Shown here: piece by piece, positions 8,540-19,800 of the stretch | How the letters are laid out: every line of letters begins with the position of its first letter | How positions within the stretch are numbered: the stretch's first letter is position 1 | NCBI GenBank assembly: GCA_963762885.1 | Contig: CAVXNH010000052.1 | Coordinates: 62,001 to 126,000 of the forward strand | Reading direction: 5' to 3' | DNA: 64,000 bases | Source: JASHVB01 sp963762885 | GTDB lineage: Bacteria; Pseudomonadota; Alphaproteobacteria; Acetobacterales; Acetobacteraceae | Notes under the pieces: model-generated | Told to the model about the DNA's origin: nothing | Seen by the model: only the letters and a program-made list of their open reading frames with translations | The model's database searches: none | Translations under genes and position numbers: made by a program

Positions 8540-9013
8540 ATGGCTGCGCTGCCGGCTAGCCCCGTTCCGACGATCAGCCCGGCGGAGATGCAGATTTTGA
8601 TCTCCCGCTCGGGATTGGTGCTAAATCCGGGGCAGATGGCCGATCTGGTGCTCGCCTGGCGGCAAGTGGCCGGATTGATTGCCGCGATCCCGCAGGGCCG
8701 TCGGCTGGCCGACGATATGGCCTTCAGCTTCCGGCTCGCGCCCGCCTCGGGTCCGGTTGCCGCAACCGCTGCGCCGCCCTCGCCTGCCGCCGGTGCAGCT
8801 GCCAGGTCCCCGGCCAAACCGGCCGCAAAATCGGCGGCCAAAGGCGCTGGCCGGGCGGCAGCGAAGCCAGCCGGCAAATCCGCGCCCCGGTCCGGCGCCA
8901 AGCCGCCGGCGAAAGCCGCGGCGCCGAAGTCCCGGGCTAAATCCGCGGTCCGGCCGAAATCCAAGGCCAAGAAGCCCCAAGCGGTGCGCCGTCGCGCCTC
9001 AGGCGGGCGATGA
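8540..9013 (+). CDS. small amidase-associated protein with Ala/Lys/Pro tail
   Basis: A protein of about 157 residues. The first 60 form a compact, probably helical region (LISRSGLVLNPGQMADLVLAW, IPQGRRLADDMAFSFRL). The remainder is a histone-H1-like tail of Ala, Lys, Pro and Arg. Its stop overlaps the amidase start (ATGA at 9010), so the two are translationally coupled. The position and size of the first region recall AtzG-like small partners of amidases, but the similarity is weak and this is inference. ATG 8540 is preferred; an in-frame upstream start at 8474 would overlap ugpC. Confidence 0.6.
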   Translation: MAALPASPVPTISPAEMQILISRSGLVLNPGQMADLVLAWRQVAGLIAAIPQGRRLADDMAFSFRLAPASGPVAATAAPPSPAAGAAARSPAKPAAKSAAKGAGRAAAKPAGKSAPRSGAKPPAKAAAPKSRAKSAVRPKSKAKKPQAVRRRASGGR

Positions 9014-10405
9014 AGGGCGGCGTCCCGCCTTTTCCCTCCATCGCCGAGGCCGGTCGGCTGATCGCCGCCAAAAAGCTGTCGCCGGTGGAGTTGACCCGCG
9101 CCCTGCTGGCCCGGATCGCCGCGATCGATCCGCAGCTCAACGCCTTCCTGCTGGTGACCGAGCGGCAGGCGCTGGCGGACGCTCGCGCCGCCGAGCGCGC
9201 CATCGCCGCCGGGCGCAAGGGGCCGTTGCTCGGCATCCCCGTGGCCTACAAGGACATCTACGAGACGGCCGGGGTGCGCACCACGGCGCATTCGAAGATC
9301 CTGGCCGAGAACGTGCCGACTCAGGATGCGGAGACCGTCCGCCGGCTGCACGCCGCGGGCGCCGTGATGCTGGGCAAGCTGGCGACGCACGAGTTCGCCA
9401 TTGGCGGGCCGGCGTTCGACCTGCCCTGGCCGCCGGCGCGCAATCCCTGGGACACCAGGCGCTACACCGGCGGCTCGTCGTCGGGATCGGGCGCAGCGGT
9501 GGCGGCCGGGCTGGCGCTGGGCGCGCTTGGGTCGGACACGGGGGGCTCGATCCGGCTGCCGGCCGCGTATTGCGGGATCGCCGGGTTGAAGCCGACGCCT
9601 GGCCTGGTGTCGCGGCGGGGCGTCATTCCGCTCGCCCCCAGCCTTGACACCGCCGGCCCGATGGCCTGGACCGCCGAGGACTGCGCTTTGCTGCTGGACG
9701 CGCTGGCGGGACACGACCCGGCAGACCCGGCGTCGGTGCCGGGCCCAGCGGTATCCTACGCGCGCGGATTGGACGTGCCGCTGAAGGGGCTGCGTGTCGG
9801 CCTGCTGCGGCGGTTCTACGAACACGACGTGCCCGGCTCGCCCGAGGTGCTGCAAATGATGACCCGCACCGCGGCCACGCTGCGCGGCCTGGGCTGCCGG
9901 GTCGAGGAGGCGTCGCTGCCCCCCGTGCAGGACTACAACGCGGTCGGGCGGGTGATCATTTGCGCCGAGGCCTATGCGCTGCACGAGGCCACGCTGAAGA
10001 CCCGGCTGTCCGAGTATTCGCGGGTGTTCCGGGTGCGGGTGCTGGCGGGGTCGCTGATCCGCGCGGCCGACTACATCGCGGCGCAGCGCCGGCGCACCGA
10101 CCTGATCGCCGAGACGGCGCGGACGTTCGCACGGTTCGACGTGCTGATCGCGCCGCCCACCGCCGGGGTCGGCGCCGCTGCTGACCGAGCAACGGCCGGA
10201 TGACGGGTTTGCCCGGCCGCTGCTGACGACGGTGGCGAACGTTGCCGCGATCCCATCGCTGGTGGTGTGCGGCGGCTTCACCGCGACCGGGCTGCCGCTG
10301 GGGCTGGAGATCATGGGTCCGGCCTGGGGCGATGCGACGGTGCTGCGGGTCGGGCACCAGTTCGAGCAAGCCGCCGGGTTGCGCGGGCGCCGGCCGGAGC
10401 TGTGA
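9010..10405 (+). pseudogene. amidase (GatA/AtzF-like signature family), frameshifted
   Basis: Hydrolyses an amide bond; substrate unknown. The amidase signature is present: GGSSSGSGAAVAAG, then GSDTGGSIRLPAAYCG, giving the Ser-cisSer-Lys triad with an upstream Lys in LGKLATHE. The first frame stops at 10203 after VGAAADRATAG. The next frame continues the family with LLTEQRPDDGFARPLL, TGLPLGLEIMGPAWGD, and ends at 10405. One extra base in GTCGGCG near 10170-10180 explains this. The repaired protein would have about 464 residues, a normal length. Whether the gene is dead or the base is a sequence error is open. Confidence 0.82.
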
Positions 10406-10558
10406 CGCCCTTCTCCGGCGTCGCGCGAGCGGTTGGGCGAGGGTTGCCGCGCGCCGTTCAGCCTTGAAACTGTCTCGCTGACGTCTCAGAGTCTTCGATT
10501 TAGTCTCACGCTTCCGCCGTTTGGGATCAGGCCCGACCTGTGCAACGTCTCGCCGTGG

Positions 10559-10674
10559 GCATTTTGCAGCAAACGCCAGTGAGACCCCTCATCCTCGCGA
10601 AAGCGGGGACCCGTGCCGCATGGGTCCCGCTGTCGCGCGGATGACGAGTTTGCTGGCGTGTGCTGCAAAATGCC
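10559..10674. repeat. long imperfect palindrome with REP-like core
   Basis: The left arm from about 10559 (GCATTTTGCAGCAAACGCCAG) recurs inverted at about 10650-10674 (CTGGCGTGTGCTGCAAAATGC). The inner parts pair around CATCCTCGCGAAAGCGGGAC and its complement. Each arm is about 55-58 bp. The core resembles the dispersed GCGAAAGCGGGG family of proteobacterial intergenic repeats. It lies just downstream of the amidase. Confidence 0.7.
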
Positions 10675-11862
10675 GTTTTTCGCTCGGCACGAATCAGGAT
10701 GGCGGGGCCGGCCATGGGCAGGCCCCGTTCATCGCACGCAGGAGTTGATAGCGACACACGGCGGGCGGACCTGTCGCGTTACGGGCCAGGACCCGCCGTC
10801 GAATGGCCGGCACGCGTCGAGGCTTGCCCGCGGCAGCCAGGACGTGCGGTGCCGGCGGCGGAACGTGCGCCACTGCTCCTCGGCGACGCCAGCGACGCCA
10901 TGGCCGTGTCTGTCGGCGTTGCGGCGGTCTCACCGATCATCCCCGCCATGATGTCGAGGAGACTCCAGCCATTGCGATTCGCGCGCCGGCCGGCCGGGGC
11001 GGGGCCCCTTCTGGCCGCTGCCAAACCGCACGCTGGTGCAGGACAGAGCCGGCACGTCCGGATGCCCGGTCCCAATGCCGCGGCGGCGCAACATCGGGCG
11101 ATGGCATCGCCGAACACGTCGCGCTCCGTGGCCGGGAGGGGCTGCGTCGAGGCCGCCGGCCGGTCGGGCCGATCGTGGCACCATGACGACAGCCGGAAGT
11201 GGCGGCGCGAGCGCCCGGCAAGCGCGCGCTTAAGCATGCAGTAGATCACCAGTGCGATGACGTGAACAAGCCACTCCGGCAGGTGCGCGGCCGCGTCCGG
11301 GCCGACCCAATTCTGATCGGGAAGCGAGGGTTCGGCCGACGCTGCGAGTGGATCGGTCATCATGGGGCGGATACCGGAGTTACCTTTCCTTTGGGGTGGG
11401 CACGGTAGTGAGGGGCATATAGCACGGGCTCGGGATTCCGTCAATCATAATAACTAATAAATGTTAGGCGTCGGCGCGCCGCGGCAAAGGCCGATGGTTC
11501 GCCTGAGTGCATCCTGGCCTCAGCGATCCCCTGCACGCCGGCGCCACGGATCGACAGCAGCGGAAGGCCCGCCGATGGGCGCCCGCGCAGGTGGTCTCGT
11601 CGGCATCTTCCGGGCGCCCCGACCGTCGCCGCAAGGCGGCCTTGACACGATACTGTCGTTACGATGAGTTACTTCTGGTGCATTTAGACCATGCACATGC
11701 TTCGCAGGCGCACAAACCGCGGCGAATGACCCTGTGAATACAACCGCCTGACACCGCAAGAAACGATAGCCAAAAAGTGATGGTCCGTCTAAATTAGCGC
11801 GCTCCCTCCCGCGAGCCGGCAGGCACCCCCCGCGAGCCGAATCACCCACCCGACACCGCAAG
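10675..11862. other. intergenic region without a convincing gene
   Basis: About 1.2 kb with only Arg/Ala-rich open frames. The best candidate is on the minus strand (10779-11363, ATG at 11363), with one hydrophobic stretch WLVHVIALVIYCML, but the rest is low complexity and no good ribosome site is placed for it. The stretch 11440-11470 and about 11670-11790 is AT-richer and may contain the promoter of the giant repeat-protein gene that follows. Confidence 0.4.
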
Positions 11863-14800
11863 GTGCGGCGGAGAATAACGACTACTGGCACGACGATAAA
11901 GCGGCGTTCACCGGCCTCCGTCACGCTGAGCAACGCGGCGACGCAGAATCCGGCTACCGTGGCCAGTGGGGCGACGATATCGACCTCCTCGGCACGGCCT
12001 GGTTGGCAAGGCCTGGGACGGTACTGGACCGTCTCCAACTTCGGCACCGTCGAGGGCTCCGGCGCGACCGGCACCGCATTTATCTCGCCAGCAGCAACGC
12101 CAGCGGCGGCGGGATCTTCAACCAGGTCGGCGGGACGATTTAACGGGGGCTGTACTGACGGCATCGACCTGGGGCAGGCACCTCCGCCGGTCACGGTGCT
12201 GCGTTTCCAACCACGGCACCATCCTGGGCGGCAACAACGGCAGCGATCCCGCCGCCATCTTCCTGGGCGGCGGCGGCTACGTCACTAACCTGTCGGGCGG
12301 CGTGGTCAGCGGCGCCAGCAACGGCATCCTGGGCTTCGGCATCCTTCACCGATACGGTGGTCAACCATGGTCTGATCACCGCCGCCAACAACGGCGTCTA
12401 CATCAATACGGGGAGGATCGGTCACCAACCAGTCGGGCGGCGTGATCGACGCCCGGCGGCAACGGGATCGAGCTGCGGGTGGCGTCCGCCACCACCTGCA
12501 CCGGCTCGGTCAGCAACCTGTCCGGCGGCACGATCATCGCGGGCGGCGACGGGATCGTATGTGTAACTCGGGCGGGACGGCGATCAACCAGGGGGTCATC
12601 TCGGCCAGCGCCAAGGGATTGCTGCTGTTCTCGGGGCTCCGCCGGCACCCTTCACCGGTAAACCGTGCGGGACGATCATCTCTGGGGCCAACGACGCAGT
12701 CGGGGTGGGACAGGGGGAGTCCGTTCACCAACCAGTCCGGCGGCACCATCCTCAGCGAGGGCAATTACGTCATCGTCGGCAATCTGGGCGCCGGCAGCGT
12801 CGTCAACCAAGGCTTCATCACCGGCGTGGCCAACGGGGTGTTCATGGCCTCCGGCGGGGAGGTCACCGACCAGTCCGGCTGAACCATCGCCGCGAATAAA
12901 CGCTATTATTTGCATGGACGGCACCGGCGCGGTCAGCAACCTGTCCGGCGGCGTCATCACCGCCGTTGCGGACGGGATCGTCCTGATGCAGGGCACCGCG
13001 CTGACGGCGTTCAACCAGGGCATCATCACGGCCGCGCTTATGGCGTTCGCCTTGGGGAAGGCGGCTACGTCACCAACGCGACCGCCGGCACGATGAGCGG
13101 CGCCTCGGCCGGCGTTTCCGCGATCGAAGGCGCCGCGACGCTGCTGAACGCCGGAACGATCGCCGGCAGCGGCACGGCCGGCTATTCGGTCACTCTGTCG
13201 CCCGGCTATGCCGACCACTGATCGTCGATCCGGGCGCAGTGTTCGTCGGCACCGTCTCGGGCGGCAACACGGTCGGGGCCACCGTCGCCAGCACCGGGTC
13301 CGCCGCTATAAGCACGCTGGGAGCTGGCGCCGGGCACCGCTGCCGGCACCTTGCCGGCATCGGCACGCAATACATCGACTTCGCCAACATCACGATCGAC
13401 GCCGGGTCAACCTGGACGCTGGTCGGCAGCAATACGATCGCATCAGGCTACACCTTCACCGACAGCGGCACGCTCACCAATACCGGCTCGATCGCTTCCA
13501 CGGCGGGAGTGCTGCTGTCCGCCGGCATACTGACCAATGCCCAGGGCGCACGATCGCCGGCACCGGCCCCTTCGCGGATGTCATCTACGCCAACTCCAAC
13601 AGCGCGACCGATACGGTGGTGAACGCCGGGCTGATCGCGGCCACCGACACCAGCAGCGGCACCGGCATCGGGCTGTATTCCGGCGGGCTGATCGACAACG
13701 TCCATGGGGGCACGATCAGCGGCCTGTTCGGCGTCATTATCGCAGCGTCCGGCACGGGTGGCGGTACCGCCGTCAATGACGGTTTGATTACGGCAAGCAC
13801 GGGCGCGGACGTAGTGCTGGACGACGGAGGCCTGGTCAGCAACGCCAGCCTCGGCACGCTTACGGGCGGCTCCTACGGCATCGACATCGTCTACAACACG
13901 GCCTTCGGCCAATCCGGCACCGTGATAAACCAGGGCAGCGTCAGCGGTAAGGTACCGGCGTCCTGACGACCGGCGGGTCAGTGACCAACGCCACCGGCGG
14001 CACGATCACCGGCAGCGACGAGGGTGTCGAGCTCAAGGCCAGCGGGTTCGTGACCAACGTCGGCTTCATCGGCGGCGTCGACGACGGCGTGGTGTCTACC
14101 CGCCAGGGCACGGTGCTGAATGCCGGGACCATCGCCGGACCCGTCGGGGCCGGCTACGCGGTCACCCTCGCCGCCGGCTACGCTAACCGGGTGATCGTCG
14201 ATCCCGGTGCGGTATTCACCGGCATGGTGTCGGGCGGCAACACGGTCGGCGCCACCAACGCCAGCTCGGGTCTCCCCGTGGTCAGCACGCTGGAGTTGGC
14301 CTCGGGCACCACCACCGGCACGCTGTCCGGCTTCGGGTCCGGATCTGCTCGATTTCACCCAGATCACCGTCGATGCCGGCGCCGCCTGGGTGCTCGCCGG
14401 CCCCCAGACGTTCGCCGCCGGCTATACACTGACCGACAGCGGCACGCTGACCAACACCGGCTCGCTGACCGTGACAGGCGCGCTGCAAGACTACGGCGTG
14501 CTGACCAACAGCGCCGCCATCAACGGCGTGGTGCTGCTGAGCGACGGCACGCTGGTGAACACGCAGGGCGCGACGATCGCCGGGCTGCCAGCCGCGGTCT
14601 ACGGCCCCACCTCCGGCTCCGCCGGCACCGTGTTCAACGCCGGATTGCTGGAGGGCGGCAGCGACCCGACACGCAGTGCCGGGGTGGCGCTGCTGGCGGG
14701 CGGGCTGGTCAGCAACGCTTCGTCCGGCGTCATCCAGGGCGGCGGCGTTGGCGTCGTCATCTACAACAACGCCAATACCGTCACCAACCAGGGCACGGTG

Positions 14801-15408
14801 CTGAACTTCGGCAGCATCGGCGGCATCGGCACCCACGCCAACGGCGCCGAGTTGGACAGCGGCGGGCTGATCAGCAACGCCGCCGGCGGCATCATCACCG
14901 GCAGCAACCACGGCGCGGAGATCGACCTCGCGTCGTCCACGCAGACTGCCCTGGTGGCGAACCAGGGCGTCATCAACGGCGGCAGCACCGGCAACGCCGG
15001 TGTCTACCTCCAGGGTGGCGGCACGGTCAGCAACACCGGCACCGGCAGCATCGTCGGTGGCCTGCAGGGCGTGCTATTCGGGGATTCCAGCGCTGCCGGC
15101 GGCACGCTGGTCAACAACGGGTATATCGGGGCCACCGGGGCGGGCGCCGCGGTGGCGTTCTTCAAAGCCGGCACCCTGACCAATGCCGGCACCATCGGCG
15201 GCGCGACCGAGACCGGCGACGCGGTCTCCTTCGCCTCCGGCTTCGCCGACCCACTTCACCATCGACCCCGGCGCCGTGTTTCGCGGCACGGTGGACGGCG
15301 GGAACACGGTAGGCGCTACCGCGGTCAGCACGCTGGAGCTGGCGTCTGGGGCGACGACGGGGACGCTCGAGCAGCCTTGTCTCGAAGTATATCGATTTCG
15401 GGCAGATC
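11863..15408 (+). pseudogene. 5' part of giant beta-strand-repeat surface protein, many frameshifts
   Basis: Short blocks in all three plus frames encode one continuous repeat protein: VTLSNAATQNPATVASGAT near 11920, then strings like GGYVTNLSGGVVSGASNGI and GTVLNAGTIAG. Each block ends in a nonsense frame after a one- or two-base slip (near 12000, 12350, 12480, 12650, 12900, 13070, 13220, 13550, 13960, 14345, 15250 and 15380). The repeats are Gly/Thr/Asn/Ser-rich with hydrophobic alternation, as in autotransporter and adhesin beta-helices. Three copies of the long module beginning near DPGAVF-GT occur at about 13225, 14197 and 15261. No signal peptide or start codon can be fixed. Other pieces of the same locus continue to 29714. 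Confidence 0.75.
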
Positions 15409-16740
15409 GTGGTCGATCCGGGTGCGACCTGGGTGCTGGCGGGCAGCAAGACGCTCGCGGCCGGGATCACGCTGACCGACAATGGCACGCTGGTCGTCGC
15501 CAGCAGCCTGGCGAATTACGGGACTATCGAGGGAGGGCCGCTCACGCTCGCCGCGGGCGCGGTGCTGAACAATGGGACCGGCGGGCTGATCTTTAATTTT
15601 TCGGGGTCTGCGGTTTACGCCGCCGCTACGAGCGCGGGCGTGTCGGTAATCAACGCGGGTGGCATCGGTGGCGTCGGCGCCAGCGGTTTCGGTGTCGAGA
15701 TGCTTGGCGGCGGCTTCGTGAGCAACGCCGCAACCGCAGCGATTTATTCGGCGCAGCTCGCTGCTGTTCTTATCGAGGGCGCTGCCGGCACGGTGCTCAA
15801 TGCCGGCACGATCATTTCCGCTAGCCCTGTCTCCGGCGGCGGCACGCACGCTGCCGTAGCGCTACATCTCGGCGGCTATGTGAGCAATGCCCTGACTGGC
15901 ACAATCGGTGCGGCCGACGGCTCCGGGATCTATATTGGCGGCGGGGCCGGCACGGCGATTAATTCCGGCCTTATTCAAAGCTCGTTGAATATTGGTATTG
16001 AAATCAAGAGTGGGGTCGGCACGGTGATCAATACCGGCCGAATTACTTCCGGCGCAGAGACCGCTGCCCCGGTGGTTGACCTTCTTGCGGGCGGCTACGT
16101 TCGCAACGCTGCTACCGGTACGATCAGCGTGTCCGGTGGCGCCGGCGGCGCTGGCGTCAATATCGAAGGTGGCGCCGGCACGGTGATCAACATCGGCACG
16201 ATCATTACCGCCAAATACGCTGCCATTTACATCAAGGGCGGTTCGGGTACCGTGGTCAATTCCGGGGTGATCCTAGACCCCGGCACGCTACACACGGCGG
16301 TTGATCTGATCGGCGGTGGCTACCTCTACAACGGGAAGACAGGCACAATCGTTGCCGGAGACCACCACGACGTCTACGCCGAACTTGCCGCTACAGTTGT
16401 TAATGCAGGGCAGATGCAAGCCACGGCAGCTGATGCGATCCTGTTCGCGGCTGGCGGCTCGGTCACAAATCTATCTACAGGCACGATCAGCAGCGATGGT
16501 GGGCTGGGCGTGGTGATCGAGGGAAGCGCCGGCGCTGTCACCAACGCCGGCACGATCTCGGGCAACACAGACGCCGTCAAGCTCGTTGCCGGGTACACCA
16601 ATCGCGTGATCATCGACCCCGACGCGGTGTTCATCGGCACGGTGACCGGCGGAAACACGATTGGCGCCACTGCGGTCAGCACGCTGGAGCTGGCGTCCGG
16701 CGCCACCGTCGGCACGCTGACCGGGCTGGGCACAAAAGTA
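15409..16740 (+). CDS. giant beta-strand-repeat protein, second piece
   Basis: About 440 codons of uninterrupted repeat protein: units such as GGAGTVINTGRITSG, GGYVRNAATGTISVSGG and GSGTVVNSGVIL recur every 20 to 30 residues, which is a parallel beta-helix pattern. It contains one long module (DPDAVFIGTVTGGNTIGAT at about 16618). Just after GLGT, four A bases in ACAAAAGTATATCG shift the frame. The correct continuation (KYIDFAQITIDSGATW in the sister modules) is one base away, and the old frame then runs as Arg/His-rich nonsense to a stop at 17775. Part of the same locus as its neighbours. Confidence 0.65.
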
Positions 16741-16855
16741 TATCGATTTCGCGCAAATTACCATCGACAGCGGGGCGACCTGGACGCTGTCGTCGATCCC
16801 GGCCGGCTATTCGCTGACCGACCTCGGCACGCTGGTCAGCACGGGCACGATTGCC

Positions 16856-19800
16856 GTGCCTGTTACGGTCGGTGCCGGCGGTTATTTCCGCAACGCCTCC
16901 GGCGCGACGATTGTCGGCAGCGAAGTCGCCGCGATCCAGGCCGGCGCGGGTGCAACCGTCATCAACGCTGGCCTGATCGACCCCGCCAATTACGGCGTCT
17001 ACCTGCCCGACGGCGGCAGCTTCACCAATGTCGGCGGCGGAACCGTTGTCGGCACCGACGCCGGCGTGTTGGTCAAAGGTGCCGCCGGCACCATCGTCAA
17101 CGCCGGCAGCATCTACGCCACCGGCGCGGGCAGTTCCGGCGTCGCGCTGGACTCCGGCGGCCTGGTGACCAACCAGGGCGGCGGCACCATCGACGGCACA
17201 CTGTACGGCATCGACAGCAGCAATGCCGCGACGGTAACGAACAGCGGTCGGATCGGCGTCAGCGCGGATGTCGGCGTCGCCCTGTCCCGCGGCGTGGTGA
17301 CCAACGCGGGCACGGCGACGATCGCCGGCAGCAGCAGCGGCATTCGCATCTTCGGTGGCGGCACCGTGGTGGACGCCGGCACCATCACGGGCGGCGGCGA
17401 CGCGGTGCATCTGTACGCCGGCTCGACCAACCGCCTGGTGGTCGATCCGGGCGCGGTGTTCGGCGGCGCGGTGGACGGCGGCAACGCGCTCGGCGCCACC
17501 GCGGTCAGCACGCTGGAGCTGGCGTCGGGCGCCACGGCCGGCACACTGACCGGGCTCGGCACGACGATCGAGCATTTCGCGCAGATCACCATCGACAGCG
17601 GCGCCACCTGGACGCTGCTGTCCGACACGCTGTCTGCCGGCTACGCCATCAACGACGCCGGAACGTTGACCAACACAGGTACGCTCAATTCGCCGGTCAC
17701 GCTCGGCGCCGGAGCAGCTCTGACCAACGCCGGCGGCGGCCTGATCCGAGGGAGCAACACTGCCGCGGTCTATAGCTCCAGCGGCGGCGCCGTGACGGTG
17801 ACAAATGCCGGCAGCATCGCCGGGAACGCAACGGCGTCGAACGCCGGAGGCGTCTACCTCAACGCCGGTGGCAGCGTCACCAACCAAAGCTCCGCCTCGA
17901 TCAGCGCTTATACTGCGATTTACGCCAAGAGCGGTGCCCTGACCGTCGTAAATGCCGGCAAAATCGCGGGAAGCGCAACGGCGTCGAACGCCGCAGCGGT
18001 TGACCTCAACGCGGGCGGCAGCGTCACCAACCAGAGCGCCGCCTCAATCAGCGCATTTACCGGGATTTATGACAACGTCAGCACTGCCCTGACCCTCACA
18101 AACGCCGGCAGCATCACGGGGAACGCGACGGCTTCGGGCGGCAGGGGCATTGACGTCGGCAGCGGCAGCGTCGCCAACCAAAGCTCCGCCACGATCAGCG
18201 GATATACCGGGATATATGATAAGGGCGGCGCCCTAACCGTTGTGAATTTCGGCAGAATTGCGGGAAACGCAACGTCCACGGCCGGCAAAGGCATCGACCT
18301 TCTCTCGGGCGGCAGCGTCACCAACCAAAGCGGCGCCACGATCACCGGGGATACGGGGATCTACGGAGGTTCGGCGGCCGGCGCGATTGTTGTGAATGCC
18401 GGCAGCATTGCCGGTTTCGGCGCCAGCAGCACCATCGGCAGCGGCATCGTATTGGCCGGCGGCGGCCTGGTGAGCAACGCCTCGACCGGAACGATCTATT
18501 CCGCGCAAAAGAGCGGCGTCGTGATCAAGGGCGCCGCCGGGACCGTGCTCAACGCCGGTCTGATCACCAGCGCCGCCGGCACGCTTTCGGGGGTCGCGCT
18601 GCTGGATGGCGGGCTGGTCAGCAATTCCTCGAGCGCCTCGATTAGCGCGCCCGACGGCGCCGGCGTTTACATCACGGGCGCGGCCGGCACGGTGATCAAC
18701 TATGGCTCGATCACCGGATTGATCGCGCCGACCATTCCCCGCGCCGGCGTGGTGCTGCTGGACGGAGGCCGCGTCACCAACGCGGCGGGCGGATTTATCT
18801 CCAGCAGCCGCGCCGGCGTTTATGCGGGCAATAAATCCGTGGCGGTGATCAACGGGGGCACCATCGCCGGCGGCGACGCGGCGATCGTGTTGTACGCGGG
18901 CGGCTACGTCAGCAACGCGTCGCACGGGACGATCGTCGGCAGCAAGTATTCCGGCGTCTACATCAAAGGCGGCAGCGGCACCGTGCTCAATGCCGGCCTG
19001 ATCGAATCGATCGGTACCGGCGGCGCCGGAGTCTATCTGGCCCATGGCGGACTGGTCAGCAACTCCGCCGGCGGCGTCATCGAGGGCGGCGCCGGCGTAG
19101 TGATATCCGGCGGCGCCGGCACCGTGGTTGACGCGGGCACCATCGACGGCGGCGGCGACGCGGTATTGCTCGCGACCGGCTTCGCCAACCGCGTCGTCAT
19201 CGATCCGGACGCCGTGTTCAACGGCACGGTGGACGGCGGCAACACGCTCGGCGCCACCGCGGTCAGCAAGCTGGAGCTGGTGTCGGGCGCCTCGGCCGGC
19301 GCCCTCACCGGCTTCGCGTCGAAATACATCGACTTCGGGCATATCACCGTCGATGCCGGCGCGACCTGGAGCCTGACCAATAACGAAACGCTTGCGCCCG
19401 GCGTCACGCTCACCGACAGCGGCACCGTGACGCTCGACGGCGCCGTCGCGCCGTCCGAGATCGGCTTCGCCGGCACCGCCGCCGTCGTGAAACTGGACGA
19501 CGCCGCTGCGTTCACCGGCGGGATGTACGGCTTCGGCCAGGGCGACATGCTCAACATCGGCCCGGGAACCGTGGGCTCGATCATCCAGCAATACGGGCAG
19601 AATGGCGGTCCGCCGGAGCTGACGGTGCTCAGCAACACCGGCGCCACGCTGTTCTCCGCCGGATTCTCCGACGCCAATGGCAACGCGATCGGCAACGACA
19701 ACGGCACCTACGCCGTCAGTACGCTGGCATCCGGCGCCGTGGTCGCCGGTCCGTTCGAATTGCTTACGCAGAACGGCGACACGGTGCTGGAAGAACTGCC

